64,000 nucleotides of DNA from Glossina fuscipes (taxonomy: Eukaryota > Arthropoda > Insecta > Diptera > Glossinidae), in NCBI RefSeq assembly GCF_014805625.2, contig NW_023998433.1, positions 1 through 64,000 of the forward strand, read 5' to 3'. Below are positions 48,962 through 62,504 of the stretch, one piece after another. Each line of letters starts with the position of its first letter. The first letter of the stretch is position 1. A model generated the notes under the pieces. That model did not search any database. It had not been told where the DNA came from and was given only the letters and a program-made list of their open reading frames with translations. A program made the translations under genes and the position numbers.

Positions 48962-50945
48962 AATAAGTTCGCGTATTTTCCAAAACACTATATATACATC
49001 TGGAGATGATGATAGAAGAGCAAAAGCGACCAAGTCAAGGAAAAATGAGTCGGAAACAATCAGGAAACCATTAAAAAGAATAACAATTTTTTTATATATA
49101 TTTTTATATATATTAATAAAGTATTTTAAATGTGTAATAAAGCTATTATATAAATAAAGCACAATTTATGTAAACGTTGTGAAAACGTTCATATGAAAAT
49201 GAGAATGAAGGTCTACGCGTAGTCTAGGTAAGGAATATACATACATCCTTTGTCTTTTTTCTGTTCAACTTTTAACCGCATATTTTATTTTAATTCTTTC
49301 TTCATTAAAATTGAAAAATCGGCTTCAATCGATATAGTCTATCCGATAGATCCTGTGTGCTTTTATTCTTTGTGCCGACTTTCAATATTTTATGATGAAA
49401 TTTAGCTCAGAATAATGTATTCACACACAAATGTACTGCGCTAAATTCAGATCTAACTGGTCTAGTTTTCGAACAATCAGGTTTTTATGACAATCAGGTC
49501 TAATTTTTGGTATTGTATGGCGACCATTAGTCGTGTAGGTTACTTAATTGTCGCCATTTCCCACTGCAATGTTTATTAACGCATTAAACGATCAACGTCA
49601 CTTCGATATGACTCTTTCTGAATAGATGTTTATATGGACAGTAGTTGTAAAAATCAATCTAATCCAATCTGATTTGGAAACCAAACCGTGTCATTACACT
49701 AGATTTCAGTAAAATATTGTGAAAATGACGAAAATTATCGCGTGGACAGGAAAATGCATGAACAGACATTAGATAGGCAAGTAGACAGATAGGCAAGTTC
49801 CAAAATCGATTGGTATAATAAAAGGAAGTATAGCATCTTAATTTATTCGCCATAATCATACAAACTGCGTGCGTGTGCGATACAGATAGTGTAAATTGTA
49901 TTATAATTATGTAAGCGTCTTCATTCGAGCGGAACTTTTCTAATAAGTCCAGATGTTTTGGACCATGCTGATAGCACTTATCTGAATTAACGAAACGATT
50001 TCGCTTAACTGTTGTAAATTGATGTAGGGGAGTAACGACGCCAGTTATTTTACAAAACTTTTTCCAATATTTTTAGTAGATGGTTTTCATTCATCCTAAC
50101 CTAAAGGTGTTTACTTGTGCAATATTCTGTAACATTCTTTTTCGAAGTTGTAAGCAAATCTTTGGTTTCACAAATAATTAATATTTATTTTATTATTTAT
50201 GAAAAACTTGCATCGAATAATCATAAACGATCTCCTGTACTTACCTGGTAAAGGGGGAAAAAAATGGAAAAAAGAAGCCTAAGCGATTTGAATCGATGAC
50301 GCAAGCCGGACAACTTCCGCCCTAAGGCTCGCTATGGTGACGGTTATGTCAACATTTAATAAGTCTTATCGTTACACAAAATACCGATCAATGCCCTTGA
50401 CAGCGTCTAATCTTCCAAAGTTACTAAACTTTTATTCCTTTCCTTTTTATCGACTAAAAGTTACATTTGACGCGCAAATGGTTGAAGATATCCAATTCTA
50501 TTTATACGTAACTGTAAGCTCGTCTGTTTGTGATAAGCTGCGCAATAGCAAAAAAAAATGTATAAAAAAACAACATTGAAATATTTGTTTTTCCAATAAT
50601 CCACTATCTGTTCAATCAATCGATCAATGTGTGCTACATTGATCCAAGACTAATTAGAAATGTATTCATAAAATTTGCAAGGGATGGAAAACCGTCGGTC
50701 CGTGATGTCATCAGGTCAGGCCCGCTACGTTTAAAATTTCAAGGAATTCAATTTGCTTACACATAGCGATGCTGCGAAGGGTTTGTATCTGACCACGCCA
50801 GCGACTCAACGATGCAGCTACTAAATGTTTAATCGTGTTTTTTGTTCATTAAGCCATAAAGTTAGTTATTTAGGAAGGAAGAAATTGAGAAATTGACATA
50901 GAATGTCACATGTTTAATAAAGCTGGACCTTGTTCTGGCTTCTGC
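48962..50945. other. Stretch without a recognised gene
   Basis: AT-rich. Around 49630-49830 there is a run of GACAGATAGGCAAG and CGATTGGTATAATAAAAGG that may be a decayed R-B fragment (compare 58085-58110). Near 50290 GATTTGAATCGATGACGCAAG resembles a B box on the minus strand, without further support. Confidence 0.35.
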
Positions 50946-50960
50946 CATGACATGAAAAAT

Positions 50961-51134
50961 ATTATTATTATTATTATTAATGTCGCCAGAGAAATAAATT
51001 CTAAGACTAAACTCTTAAAAGCACTAGCATCTAAGGCTATCGGCTTTTTATTAAAAACTCTACCGCACTTGAGATTCGAACCCACGACCTTTGACTTGCT
51101 AGTCGAGATTCCTCCCCTTCGGCTACTCAGGCGG
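50961..51134 (-). repeat. tRNA-derived SINE, copy S2, full-length with target duplication
   Basis: Read on the minus strand: head CCGCCTGAGTAGCCGAAGG (A-box-like), GTGGGTTCGAATCTC (well-preserved B box), body GCGGTAGAGTTTTTAATAAA, GATAGCCTTAGATGCTAGTGC, TTTAGTCTTAGAATTTATTTC, and a clean (AAT)n tail. It is 174 bp. A perfect 14-bp direct repeat, ATGACATGAAAAAT, flanks it at 50947-50960 and 51135-51148. This is the best-preserved member in the window and serves as the reference for the family. The strong B box suggests RNA polymerase III transcription of the source copy. A LINE partner is needed for movement. Confidence 0.95.
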
Positions 51135-51186
51135 ATGACATGAAAAATAGAATTGGCCCGTTTATGAAAAACGTTGCCCACCCCTG

Positions 51187-51500
51187 CCCTACACCATTTG
51201 TAATACAAGGGTATATTAAGTTTGTGCGGACGTATACAGCACCCAGAAGAAGTTGAGATAGATCGATTTTTGATTAAACAGATCGAATCAGAATCATTTT
51301 TTTGCTGAATCTTGTCTACCCGTCTGCTAATTTGAACATCTGTTCTCCTTGCATTTTTGTGTGCAACTTACAGGATGCAATACTTGAAATATTGCAATCA
51401 AATTTGGTACACCGGCATGTTTTGGCCCAAGAATCAACGCTATTGGAAACGATTTGAATCAGAGTAGTTTTTCGAACATTTTTCGTGTAACGCATTAATT
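51187..51500 (+). repeat. Dispersed repeat family R-B, copy 2 (left end)
   Basis: Starts CCCTACACCATTTGTAATAC and GGGTATATTAAGTTTGTGCGG, and continues through AGCACCCAGAAGAAGTTGAG, CGAATCAGAATCATTTTT and CTACCCGTCTGC to GATTTGAATCAGAGTAGTTTTTCGAAC. The same series appears in copy 62505-62996. The first 13 bases are the reverse complement of the last 13 of that copy, suggesting terminal inverted repeats. No coding frame. Confidence 0.65.
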
Positions 51501-52360
51501 TGAAAAGTCGTTGTTTGAATGACTGTATTAAGAGATATGCATCAGAGAGAGGTACATCAAAGAGAAACACATAATAAATAGATAGGTGATAGGTGATAGG
51601 TGATAGGTGAATAGACAAGTGTTATATGCTTAACAGATACATGCTACGTGTTAGGCAGATAAGCATAGAGCGTGTGATCTCCGGCCTTCATTTATATGCT
51701 TGCATGACAAAAATTTTGTGGATTTCATAGACTTCAATAACGATAAGTTTCCCGACAACTGGAACTCACTTTGGAGAAACTATAGAGAGTAGCGGAAATC
51801 GTCTACTTGCAGATTACTTTTCTTGGTAAAGCTATTCCTGGTCTGCGATATTATCGCTAGAGAGGTAGTAACGTTATCGGATGCCTGGAATTGCTGGATC
51901 GTTATTTCTTCTTTGGCATTGAAAAAATAATAAATTAGACGGCACTCCACGCGGATATCTACGGATAATCCAAATGCTAAACTGAGTAAATGTCACGTAA
52001 TGCAGACTCCCCAACAACAACTACGTCGACCACGGGGGTTACGATGCTCAACTGCATAAGACGCATACACAATATAGCACAGAGAACCAGAGCCAGACCT
52101 ATTTTTCTTGGCATTCGAAAAGTCGTCGTGGGAGTGACGTTGTCTGTGTGTATGTGCATGAAACCGGGAGGCTATTGCTAGCATGTGCGTCTTTACTCAA
52201 TGAGTTTTCTTCATCTAAATTTCTCTGATGTGAATTTCAAACTTTATTTTTACAGGTAAGGTGCGATCCCGATGACGAAAAATTATGCAAATATTAGGCA
52301 AAGTCTCCTTGAAGACTTTCTTCTCTCTTTCTGAATATTAACACGCTCGCCTGACTCGCA
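51501..52360. other. Stretch with a GC-richer patch, no recognised gene
   Basis: A short GATAGGTG tandem (about four 8-base units) lies at 51585-51610. The patch 51950-52200 is less AT-rich than its surroundings and open in three frames over 60 codons (plus 51990-52181, minus 51993-52184 and 51977-52159). None of the peptides is recognised. Confidence 0.35.
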
Positions 52361-52404
52361 CATACATACATACATACATACATACATACATACATACATA
52401 CATA
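52360..52404 (+). repeat. (CATA)n microsatellite
   Basis: About eleven perfect units of CATA. Confidence 0.95.
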
Positions 52405-55400
52405 AGAAGAGGTGTGGCTGGTAGCGCTGCGTAATTGTGTCTATGTTTCTGCTGGGATATTGCAAAACTATGTGACAAAATTGACTCCCGAATGTCTCCG
52501 TCCTTCAAAAACTTTCGTGATGACTGTAATTACCTCAAAATAACCACTTTCTTATTACGCCACTTCGGGAGTAGTAGTACTAGTTAGATTTGCCCTACTC
52601 ACTGGGCGTATCAAGAATCGCTTCATATTTAAACTTTGTCTTACCTGGCATCGTGAAAGTAAACAGTATCGAGAGTAAAAGAATAAAAGGGACGTTGGAA
52701 TGTTGAAGAAAGCAAATGCATAAATAGATAGAAAAGATGGGGAGGATAGAGGAGTTATGTGAGAGGTAGGTTAACAAAGGGGGGCGGGGGGAAGAATGCA
52801 AAAAAGCAATAAAAATAATTTAATATGTTTTAATGTATATTCAATAATAAAGTTAAATAAGACAAAAAATATAACTTAAATGCTAAGAACGGTACAATTT
52901 ATGACAAGTACTCACTCAAGCAATGTTAATTGGACACTTTTACTACATTAAGTACATAGTAATAAGATGATAGCTTAATATGGCATAATTATCGTTTGAG
53001 TTGCTACTAACAGCAGCCACAACACGAGCATAAACCAATTTAGTGTATTTGGCGCGACTTTTGCCCGTAGGACTGGCGAAAAGTCATCAGCAAATTAATT
53101 GCCAGAGCGATATGAAATTTTTCAAGTTTAATAAGCACCACCGAGGAGAAAATAAGGACATACTTACTTCTTCCTGACATTTGCATTTGTATGCAAAAAG
53201 GAAATCGAGTAAAAATGTGTATTTATAAACTCATGCAAATAAACATGCATAAATCGATCGGAATCTATTCAAATTTGGAAATATGGTCATCAATAACAAT
53301 AGGAAGAGGGACGCATTAAATATATAAGGAACGAATGTAATTTGAATAGGCTGCAATCGTAACGCTGATACGGCAGAATAACTAAACTAACTCTTTTTGT
53401 TTTAACAAGAAAAAAGTTTCGATCCTTTCTCTCTCTCTCTCTCTCTCTCGTTCTCGTTCATTAAAATCATATTTAAGAATAAAAGAAGTGGAGCACACAC
53501 AAAACAATTTGCTCTTTGCTAAGCATTGGTTTATGCAGATGATTGGTGCACACCTCTCATCCTGAAGCGAATCATATGGCAGTCATAGTGGTTTTGTTTT
53601 CCCTTCTTCTTCAACAGAACTTGATATTTTCTAGAAAGGAAATGCACGAGAAAAACTTTTATAGGAAATTTACATCGATTAGACAAAATTATGATGTTGC
53701 CAACAAATTTTGTTTTGCTGCTTGTGAACAACCAGCAATTATGGGTTTTTGTTTATTTTCTCTCCTCTTTCTCTCTGTAGTGGCTTTGTATTGGAGTAGA
53801 AACAAAACGAAAAAATTGAAAACAATCGTAAAAAAATTTGTAATTCATTCGAGTCGATTTTCATTATTATTCCTTATGCAGAATCGAAGCAGAAGCAAAA
53901 GTGGTAAGAAAACTATATTCATTGTTACGGTGAATCGTAGGTACCTCTCACCCGGCCAATTTTATAACGAGTTACATAATCTATAAATTTAACTGTAGCT
54001 GACTGTTATCAGCGCTTATGATTTAAATTTGAATTTATCTGTGTTGGGAAAAATGAATTAGGTTCTATCAATCTATAGGGTATAGGATAACATTTTTTTT
54101 AAAAATATTTGGTTGTCGGGAGTCTTGGGCAAATCAAATCTTATTGGAAAGCGTATTAAGTCGCCATAAAGGTTTATGTTGAATTCTCATTCTGAACGCT
54201 TCCAAAATTGTTCATGTATGTTCTTTATTTACACGCAAGTGCTCGCGAAATCTGTAAAGAGAAATATGCAAATGGGGCTATTTAAAGAAACAAGATCAGA
54301 TTAATTTTTATCAACAATAATAGCTGTTTTGCTTACGCGAGGGGAGACAACAAACCGATGATGGGATTGATCAATTTCGAAACTTACGATAACATTTTTA
54401 ACTGTTTGTCTGTGCAGTGGCTTCTCTTTCGATTCATAAAAATTTTAAAATTTAATTTCGAGTGGTCGCCTTTGAAGAGTCGCAAAAATTTGCGGTCTCG
54501 GTGGATTATAAAAATGGAGATATGAACGGAGCGGAGTCGACCAAAATCGTAGCTTAATGAAACACAGGCATCTTTCATATGGTCCTCGATCACTATTTCC
54601 AGAAGCGGCATTTTCTGATCGCGTATGAAGGCTTCGTTTTTGAACGAATCTCTCATACGCATCTTATATTTATGGTGGTTGGAAATAACATTTGAAAGGT
54701 GGCTTAGATGAACCTGAACCAACTGAAGATTATATTCATCCATCGATAAAATATTAGTATAGAGAAGCGGTAAATTTTATCAAAACATCGATATGATATG
54801 AAATAGTGGCCTGCCTGTGAGGCGGTTATAATCGAATATGTCCTAGCATCTCTACTATCGAATTTTTACGCGGTCCGGTTAGAGGACCGAAGTCCCAGGC
54901 TCGTTTCGGTCTCACACTTAGGCTCAGTTATTATACTTTTATGTATCAAAAAACATTGTTACATCGTAAATATAGATATATATATATATATTAGACATCA
55001 GCTGATCTCGAATGTGATTGCGAGATGCATGATAAATAAAAAACCTAATGAATAAAGAAGTATAACATCTTCACCCTGGATGATAAGAAGTCATGATGTT
55101 CTTTCTTATTTGTATAGGTGATGTTGACTCAAAGAGTGGATATAATAAATAAAATATTTAGAACCTTTGATATGCTATGGGCCAATGAATTGATTTAATT
55201 CGAACAATAATGTGCTCGATGTTTAATTCAAAGATGCCACTGAAGACCGTAAGCATTTCAATGAAAAAATATGTAGATGGACAGACATACTTTAAACTAA
55301 ATAAACGCAAAACTTCATTTGGTCTAAGAATATATATATCGTTTGCTGTGCATGGATTTGTATATGTATTGTGCATATTTTAATGTATATATATGAATAC

Positions 55401-57185
55401 ATAATAAAGATTTATATTACAATCTTTGTTAAAAGGTATTTATATCGTTGCAGCGGTGAGGAGAGCAATTGGTATTATATTCAATTTCTTCAATTCGTTT
55501 CATTTCATTGGTATTCTAAAAGGAAATGAAAAAAAAAGAAAACAATATTACACAAAAGAAGAATTTTCTCAAAAAGTAATAATTAGTTCAAATTGATTCT
55601 AATTTGGCAACAATTTAATTGAAGTTAATTGAGGAATATTCAATTACAGGAAACAGACTTTTCTCTCCTTCTTTCCCTCTCTCACTCTGACCGTTCTTCT
55701 TCCTTTTCACATTACATTTCGAATGGTCAAATGGTATATATAGCATATAATAGAGTAATAGTATGGTTAGGTAGCTTAAAATATATAGAAAGAGAGAAAG
55801 TTTTATGCATATTTTCGGTTCATTTAATACCCTTCAGTTGTTAGCTTACTAGATATTATAAATAAAAAAAATAAAAAATAATGACGTTTTTGGAATCTTA
55901 CTGTTATCCTTATCTAACATGGATTATATTTACTAAAGGTAAGACAATTTTTGCCAATTTTCAACAGTTTTGAATTATTAACAATGATTTTACCGAATTA
56001 AGGCGGTCGTCCTCTGATCGAGATTTACACGTCCATCTATACACCCATATAAGAATTAGTTTGCATATACGTGTAGCCCTAAATGTTTGTTATGATCAAG
56101 AATTATATATAGGTCTCTCATAACTGCAACTTTTTGATCAGTCAATCGAAATTTATGGGTTGTAATGTGATTCACTTTTATATTTGCGTTATAGTCCAGC
56201 TCAATCTTTAGAACTTCTATCTGTATAAACCTGTTATGATCCAAAACAATATATGTTTTGCTTCGATATTATCAATGTGCTTTATTAGGTCAATAGGCAT
56301 GATTCAGAATGGATGTGCTACATACACCGTCGTAAAATATCGCCGATTTTCCGATAGTGAGCATACAAATTGAAAAGTGACCGCACGTCAAGTAACATTG
56401 ATTGGAAAGTAACGAAATATGAAAACGAAACAAACAAATCAGTAAAAAGTTTTATTTTTCTGATGCTTTGTTGATTGGATTTTTCTGTTGAGTAACGGTT
56501 CCTATGCGATGTATTTAACGTAACAATAAATAACCAAAATCTTTATCGTTGAATTCAATCAATTTCCGATTAAAACAACACGGGACCACACTAGAAAATT
56601 ACTGTGGTAGTCAATAAGTGAGTATGGCCCTGAATCACTTAAAAATTTTTAAGCTAACAAGTAGATACTTACCCTTATCGTCATCATCGTCATCATAACG
56701 ATCATTATTATCATCATCGTGAAATTTAGTTTAGTTAAGAAAGTTCAACGCTTAAGTACACACCGAAAAAAAAACAACCAAATTTTTGAAAAGTTTTTCA
56801 AGTATATTTCGCTCAACTTGAAAAATATGTTTAAGTAAAACTTATTTGGTCCGCTGTTAACGTTCTTCAGTTACTTTGACAATTAACTACTGCGGCTACA
56901 TAACTATCTTTCTAGAGCGCAATATTTGGTGTTATTGTTGAAAAAAGAAAAATAGATAAAATATGTACATGTAGATGCACGTTTATATATACATATACAT
57001 CTATATGTATATATGTATGCATGCAGCTATATATATATATAATCTACTTTAAGAAGCGAATATCGCCAATTAAGCAACTTTTAGTATTTCAAATAAGTAC
57101 AATAAGAAGAAGAACAAAAGAGTTTTTATCATTGGCTCGTATCATAATACACAAAATCCGAAAACTATGCGACCTTTACAGTAAT
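52405..57185. other. AT-rich stretch without a recognised gene
   Basis: A (CT)n tract lies at 53427-53449. The longest open frame (53543-53986, plus, 147 codons) is lysine- and phenylalanine-rich, has an ATG but no family resemblance, and I do not call it. A small GC-rich patch at 54865-54905 contains CGGTCC and GGACCG as a 6-bp hairpin. Confidence 0.4.
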
Positions 57186-57190
57186 ACCTT

Positions 57191-57264
57191 AGAAAGAGAG
57201 AACGAAAGAGAGAGAGAGAGAGAGTGAGCGCGAGAGAGAGGGGGAGAGAGAGAGAGGGAAAGAC
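57191..57264 (+). repeat. (GA)n purine tract
   Basis: Imperfect GAGA and GGGAGA repeats over about 75 bases. Such tracts bind GAGA factor in flies when promoter-linked, but no promoter is recognised here. Confidence 0.85.
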
Positions 57265-58015
57265 AAAGGCAGAAAAAGAGAAATAAAAGAAGAATGCCTT
57301 AGAAACAAAAAGGAAAAATAAGACCTAGAATGAAAAATGCACAGCTATGTTAAGAAAAACGAACAACAGAAAATATCCTCAATTATTTCACAAAATTAGA
57401 AGAAAATCAGCTTCAACAACTACGGTAACGAGAACGCTTTCTTCTTGCCGTTCTTTGGTAATAATAAAAATCGGCAGAACAAAAAGAAATTATAACAACA
57501 ACAACAAAAACAACTTTTTGGCAAAGTAGTCTTTATGTTGAAATTCTCTCATGCAATATGCTATTATTTTGTTCCCATCTAATGTCGTATTATTTTATTA
57601 ATTAAGTCTATTTTACTAAAAGTAAAAAACAATCCTTGGTTACAAACCGTTTTAGAAATTTCTGCTTTGATATTCGCTTCGCTGAGACGTTTTTGGGTAT
57701 TGTTATGACAACAACAAATAAAAATCTTTCATCAGGTTTAAAAATGCAATAACAGCAACAAAAGCAAAGAAATAGTTAAAGCTAAGAAATATGTAATAAA
57801 TGTAATGAACACCCAGGTAGGAAGTGTAGAATAAATTTTGGCATTCATTTAATTAAAAATATATGAAAAACAAGTAAAACCACTATAGGGGGATGCGGCC
57901 CATTATTAAATGCTCTACACCACTTCCTTTAACGTAAGTATTGATGTAAAAACTTTTCAAAGCAAGATCTTTTATGAGAAGTGGTCGCAAAAGTGGTTCA
58001 GCGTATCAAAATTTA
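57265..58015. other. Stretch without a recognised gene
   Basis: AT-rich with no convincing open frame, repeat or RNA gene. Confidence 0.35.
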
Positions 58016-58019
58016 CTAA

Positions 58020-58198
58020 AATTGTGACCGGCTGGGTAAACACGGATGGACGTCCAGGTGGACAAGTTTATATTGAAATTTTCAGAAAAACGATTCTGAA
58101 TCGGTCGGTATAATGAAAAGTTGATCTATCGCAAGTGTTTCTGAGATCCGCATAAACTTAATATACCCTAGTGCCACAAGTGGTGTTTGCAGAGTACA
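58020..58198 (-). repeat. Dispersed repeat family R-B, copy 3 (minus, partial)
   Basis: Its reverse complement reads GGGTATATTAAGTTTATGCGG, then GCGATAGATCAACTTTTC, ATTATACCGACCGATTCAGAATCG and GGACGTCCATCCGTG, in the same order as the copies at 51187 and 62505. Degenerate. Confidence 0.65.
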
Positions 58199-58569
58199 AA
58201 AAATGGAAGAATTTCTTTAATTTCGGAGCATGTCAGTTAGTTCATCATATCATATATCATATATAAATAGATAAAATTCAAAAATCAACATGTTTCGTAA
58301 ATAAGAAGAATTGTACAAAAAATCAAGTTAAAACATTGTAACCGAGCAAGATGGGAAGCCTTTCGATAAAAAGGACACTATGGTCGTGCAGCATCGTGTA
58401 TATGTTCTTGCGTCTATCAATATTTTTTATCACATCAGGTCATATATATACAAATTGCCTTTTTATAGAGGTTTGCCATAAAAGAGACACATACATAAAT
58501 ACATGGACAGATTGTGGGGGATGTTCAATAAATTATACATTTTGATGTGGTCTTTGGTTTCAAAATGCG

Positions 58570-59380
58570 ATTCAATCTCTATATGCGTTCAATTGCGAAT
58601 AAAGCCATATGAACTATGGGATACATTAAAAGGTGGCCTCGTGAATGCGATGATCTTCACATTACAAAGAGTTTGCTCATTACTTTGGTAAGGCCAATGC
58701 TAGAATTTGCGCCAATAGTCTGGTCTCCAAGCTATGAATGCGATATTGATTTAATAGAATCTGTACAGACAAGACAATTTCCCGTACTTGCCTTGCAAGG
58801 GCTTGGATGGAGCTCGGGTTCTAGTTTGCCTCCACATGTTAACCGTCTGAAGTTGATTAATCTCTTAACTTTTTATAAGCGAAGTTTGCTTTTGTGAGTA
58901 GTTGCCATTGCGATTGAATTGGTGAAAGGGAAAACCTCGTGGCCTGCTTTAGATAGGGAAATTAATCTTAATACTCGGCAGCGAGTGTCGAGCCACAATA
59001 TACCAATAAACTAGCCGTGTTATCTATCCAACCATGAACTTTTTAGTTCGCTTAACGTTGCTTATTAAAACGCTGATGATTATTACCATTTATTCTCCTT
59101 TCCTCATTCGGTTAGGCGAATCAAAATGTTAATGACCCACTCACTATAACTGTGAACAGTACTATATTCCATAATGCAATTATATAAATGGGTATTAATT
59201 GTCTGAAAGATCTATGATATAAGTAGCTTTAAGTTTACTGCTTCTTTCCGCTTATTAATGATATCGATAGTGCCAATACAATAAACACAACAACAAACAC
59301 AAAAAGTATGTAATTTTAAGCTTCGTTGCATATTCGTGCATATCTGTCATCTATTTAGCCGAATAAATAAATAAATAAAG
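58570..59380 (+). mobile_element. Non-LTR retrotransposon 3' remnant
   Basis: An MGYIKRWPREC, LLITLVRPMLEFAPIVWSPS, DLIESVQTRQFPVLALQGLGW, LPPHVNRLKLINLLTF series is the conserved post-thumb region of jockey-like ORF2, better preserved than the copy at 13735-15010 but from a related, distinct family. Weaker similarity (REINLNTRQRVSSHNIPIN and LFSFPHSVRRIKML) continues with frame changes to about 59130. The end is probably the (ATAA)n tract at 59361-59379 after TTTAGCCGAATAAATAAA. RT catalytic motifs lie upstream of the break and are absent. Inactive. Confidence 0.82.
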
Positions 59381-59659
59381 GTTAACCTTTTGTGCGGATG
59401 CTTATATGTGAGAGGAGGTTAGAGGGGAGAGAATGCTGCTATCCATCCCATCTAAATTCTGTAAATTTATTTAGTACGATACATTACCATTTTTTGAGAA
59501 ATTTTGAGAACTTCAAGTTTTTTTTATATAATGAACTTTCCAAAATATGTAGGACGTTATATGGAGTCCGATCCAATGTGATTTGCAGTGGTGATTGTTT
59601 TTGGACTCAAATATATGAATGTATCAAATTTCCTCATCATATTATTATTCAAAATTGCA

Positions 59660-59965
59660 ACCCGTAAGTTGAGTACAAATGAGTACAAATGGTAGCACGA
59701 ATAAAAAGACAGACCGACAGACAGAAGCACAGGTAAACGAGCAGGCAAAGGTACACGTTGAAGTGCATTCAGAAAATGGTTCTGAATCGAGCGCTATAAT
59801 AAGAGACGGGTCTGTCTCAATTTTTGCTGGGTTTTGCGTAGCACATCAATCAATAAGTCCGTACTTACTGACACACGATACAGATATAGAACGGCATACA
59901 GACGTAGCTATATGGTTTTTGGATAAGATCAATTTTCGATCGAATTGTTTCAAAATTTCATGGTA
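59660..59965 (-). repeat. Probable dispersed repeat R-B, copy 4 (minus)
   Basis: The reverse complement shows TATTATAGCGCTCGATTCAGAACC followed by ATTTTCTGAATGCAC and GTCTGTCGGTCTGTC, resembling the 'ATACCGACCGATTCAGAATC ... GTCCGTCTGTC' part of the other copies. The ends are not recognisable. Confidence 0.45.
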
Positions 59966-62504
59966 GTTCCGACCATCTATTTAAACGTTATACGTGTTCC
60001 AGCAACTTTTGATTTGTACACTTCACGGTTAAATGAAATTGTCGGGAGTTCTTGAACTTTCTTTCATATAAAATGCAAATATAACTTTGTGAGTTAATTA
60101 ATGAGTGAAGTGATCTCATTTTGTATTTTTTTATTCTCTGAAATAAAAATGGTTTTTCTTACCACCCGATTTTACGTAGCTTTCTCTCCTTTCTGCGCTA
60201 AGGAAATTAGTTTGGATGCTATGTGTCTCACGGCACTCATACGAAAATGTACCCTGAGGAACGCGAGCTTACTTGTTCATATTTCCTTTTCGCGGAAGGC
60301 ATTTATCCACTCCACTTATTTATGCGATCGCCGATTTTATTAAAATGGATTAAATATATTTTTTTACTAAAAATTAAACCATAAAAAATCAATTATGAAT
60401 CCGCCCATTATCCTTAGTAAAAATCGAAATAAGTAAATGGCGTTGATCATCATAATATTCATCATAATATAAAACCCATGCACGAAATTAATGAACGATG
60501 TCTTCCTTAGTGGATTCAATATAATCGATAAATCGACTATAATTATGCCCATCATTCCTCCATACGTCCTATCTATGAATTTCATAAGAAAACAACCTGA
60601 TAAAAAGTTTTAATAGAACGGCATTAATCAATTCTCTGTTTCCTTCCTCCTTCCTTGTGTGTTCCTTTTGTTAATTTAATTAAAATCGAAACAAAAATAT
60701 TTAATTATAAAGTAAAGAAAAAGAAAAAATAGCATTTAATGAACAAACAATAAATTAAAACTATTAAGATAAGAGTGTATATGTAAAAAAGAGATAGATC
60801 GACACAACAACTATTTAACGGCATTGATTTCCGATTTTTTTGTTTTTCTTACTCAACGTACGACATTCTCTTCTTTACTGTAAAACTAATGATGGAATTA
60901 CGAAGAGCAATATTCGTCCTCTCTCTAAACATTGTATACTTAGAGCCGCAGAGAAGACAGTTTTAAATAATGCAATTAGTTTTTGTTAGATAAATTTTTC
61001 ATTCAATACGAGCATAACTTTCAATTTTAAGCGTTCGTTCCTGACAAGATAAGCATTTAAGAAGGAAAAATAAAACGAGAGAGAGAGCGAAAGGACCGAA
61101 AATAGGAAAAAGAAAGATTTAAAGAATTAAAATGATAACGAAAGACAAAATGAAACGGAAATATATATAGTAAGATGTTCATGTAAAATGAATGAATTTA
61201 TTTTATTTTAATTTACTTTCATGCATTCTTATATTTAATTATATTTTAATTTTTCGTTTCACTGTGTTTTATATATGCAACATGCATTTACCATTATTCA
61301 TTTATCATAGGCATCACATTTAATATAATCAAAAATTATTATTGCAATGATATGGATCGAATAGACAAACGAACATTCGATTAATTAGTTAGCAATTTGG
61401 TACCGGTCTTTTTAATTTCGCAAATGGCATTCAAATTCATTTCTGATACAGTGGCACTTCCATCTGCATCGTAATAGAGTCAAGTATTGATAGCATTACG
61501 GTAATCAAAAGTGAGCGAGGTTTCTCGATTTAGACCGCGCAGACTTAATCAAATGAATACATTTTTTTCCTTTTTTTTCTTTTTTTTTTCTTAATTTCGC
61601 AACGCTCTGGTGACATATGTGTTAGTGTAGTTAAACGTAATGAACTTGTTTACACTCATTTTTCGATTCAATGCTATTTGTTTGAGCAAGTCTCGAAAGC
61701 GTATAGTAGAACGAAGGCAGGCCATGCAAAGCAAAAAATTGCCTGCTTCACGCAAACGATGCGTAATGCTAAAATAATTTTCGTTATGAACAATTTGGTC
61801 CGGCATAAGGATGCACCAATGCACCATATCGTGGTAATTGAAGAAAACTTAATCTTGCTTTTTCTTATTCGCCAGCCTCGCAGATCCTACGATGTAACTT
61901 CGATTGGAGTCATTGTGGAATCTTGTTTCTTTGCTTGAGATTAACTTACGTGCTACAAAAGTGCATGGCACATGTCCCTATTGGCTTAAGAGTTGTTATC
62001 GATTAAATTCGTTTTATTAAAAAGCTTAAATTTATTTTATTAATTATTCACGTGTCAATTACGCAGTTTTTATACGTTACAATTTTTACACCCATTTTAC
62101 GTTTAAGAAATTATAGCCGAAAAAAAAATAAAATTTAAGGGAAAAATTTACATGAGAAACAAACTTTGCCAGGTCATAGAATTTAAGGCTCAACCACACA
62201 CAATGAGGCGTAATTATGTTTTTTGGGTAAATATTACTTACGCTTGCTTATACATTATGAAATCAGATTAATTATTATGTATTGGAAGTTTGTTTCCCGA
62301 TGAAGCATCATATTGATGGTGTTCGGATCTTAGGAGAAAAGCGCCCAATTATTTACACTTTATTTCAACTCATATTTTATTAAAGTTAATTTCTGGTTGG
62401 AGCTTACTCCAAGATGTATTTAACTTCGTGCTGCTGTAAAACATAAGTCTTGTTAAAGTTTCAAAGGAGGATTTGTTTTCTGTTTTTTGTTTTTATACAT
62501 TACA
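59966..62504. other. AT-rich stretch without a recognised gene
   Basis: Only short random open frames. A T-rich run lies at 61562-61590. No repeat copy or RNA recognised. Confidence 0.4.

Noticed and set aside
50280..50340. Possible tRNA or SINE on the minus strand (GATTCAAATC)
   Set aside because: Only a B-box-like decamer is present, with no matching body or tail.
53543..53986. 147-codon open frame on the plus strand
   Set aside because: Low-complexity lysine, phenylalanine and serine composition, no recognisable domain, and no splice or promoter context. Chance frames of this length are possible in 64 kb.
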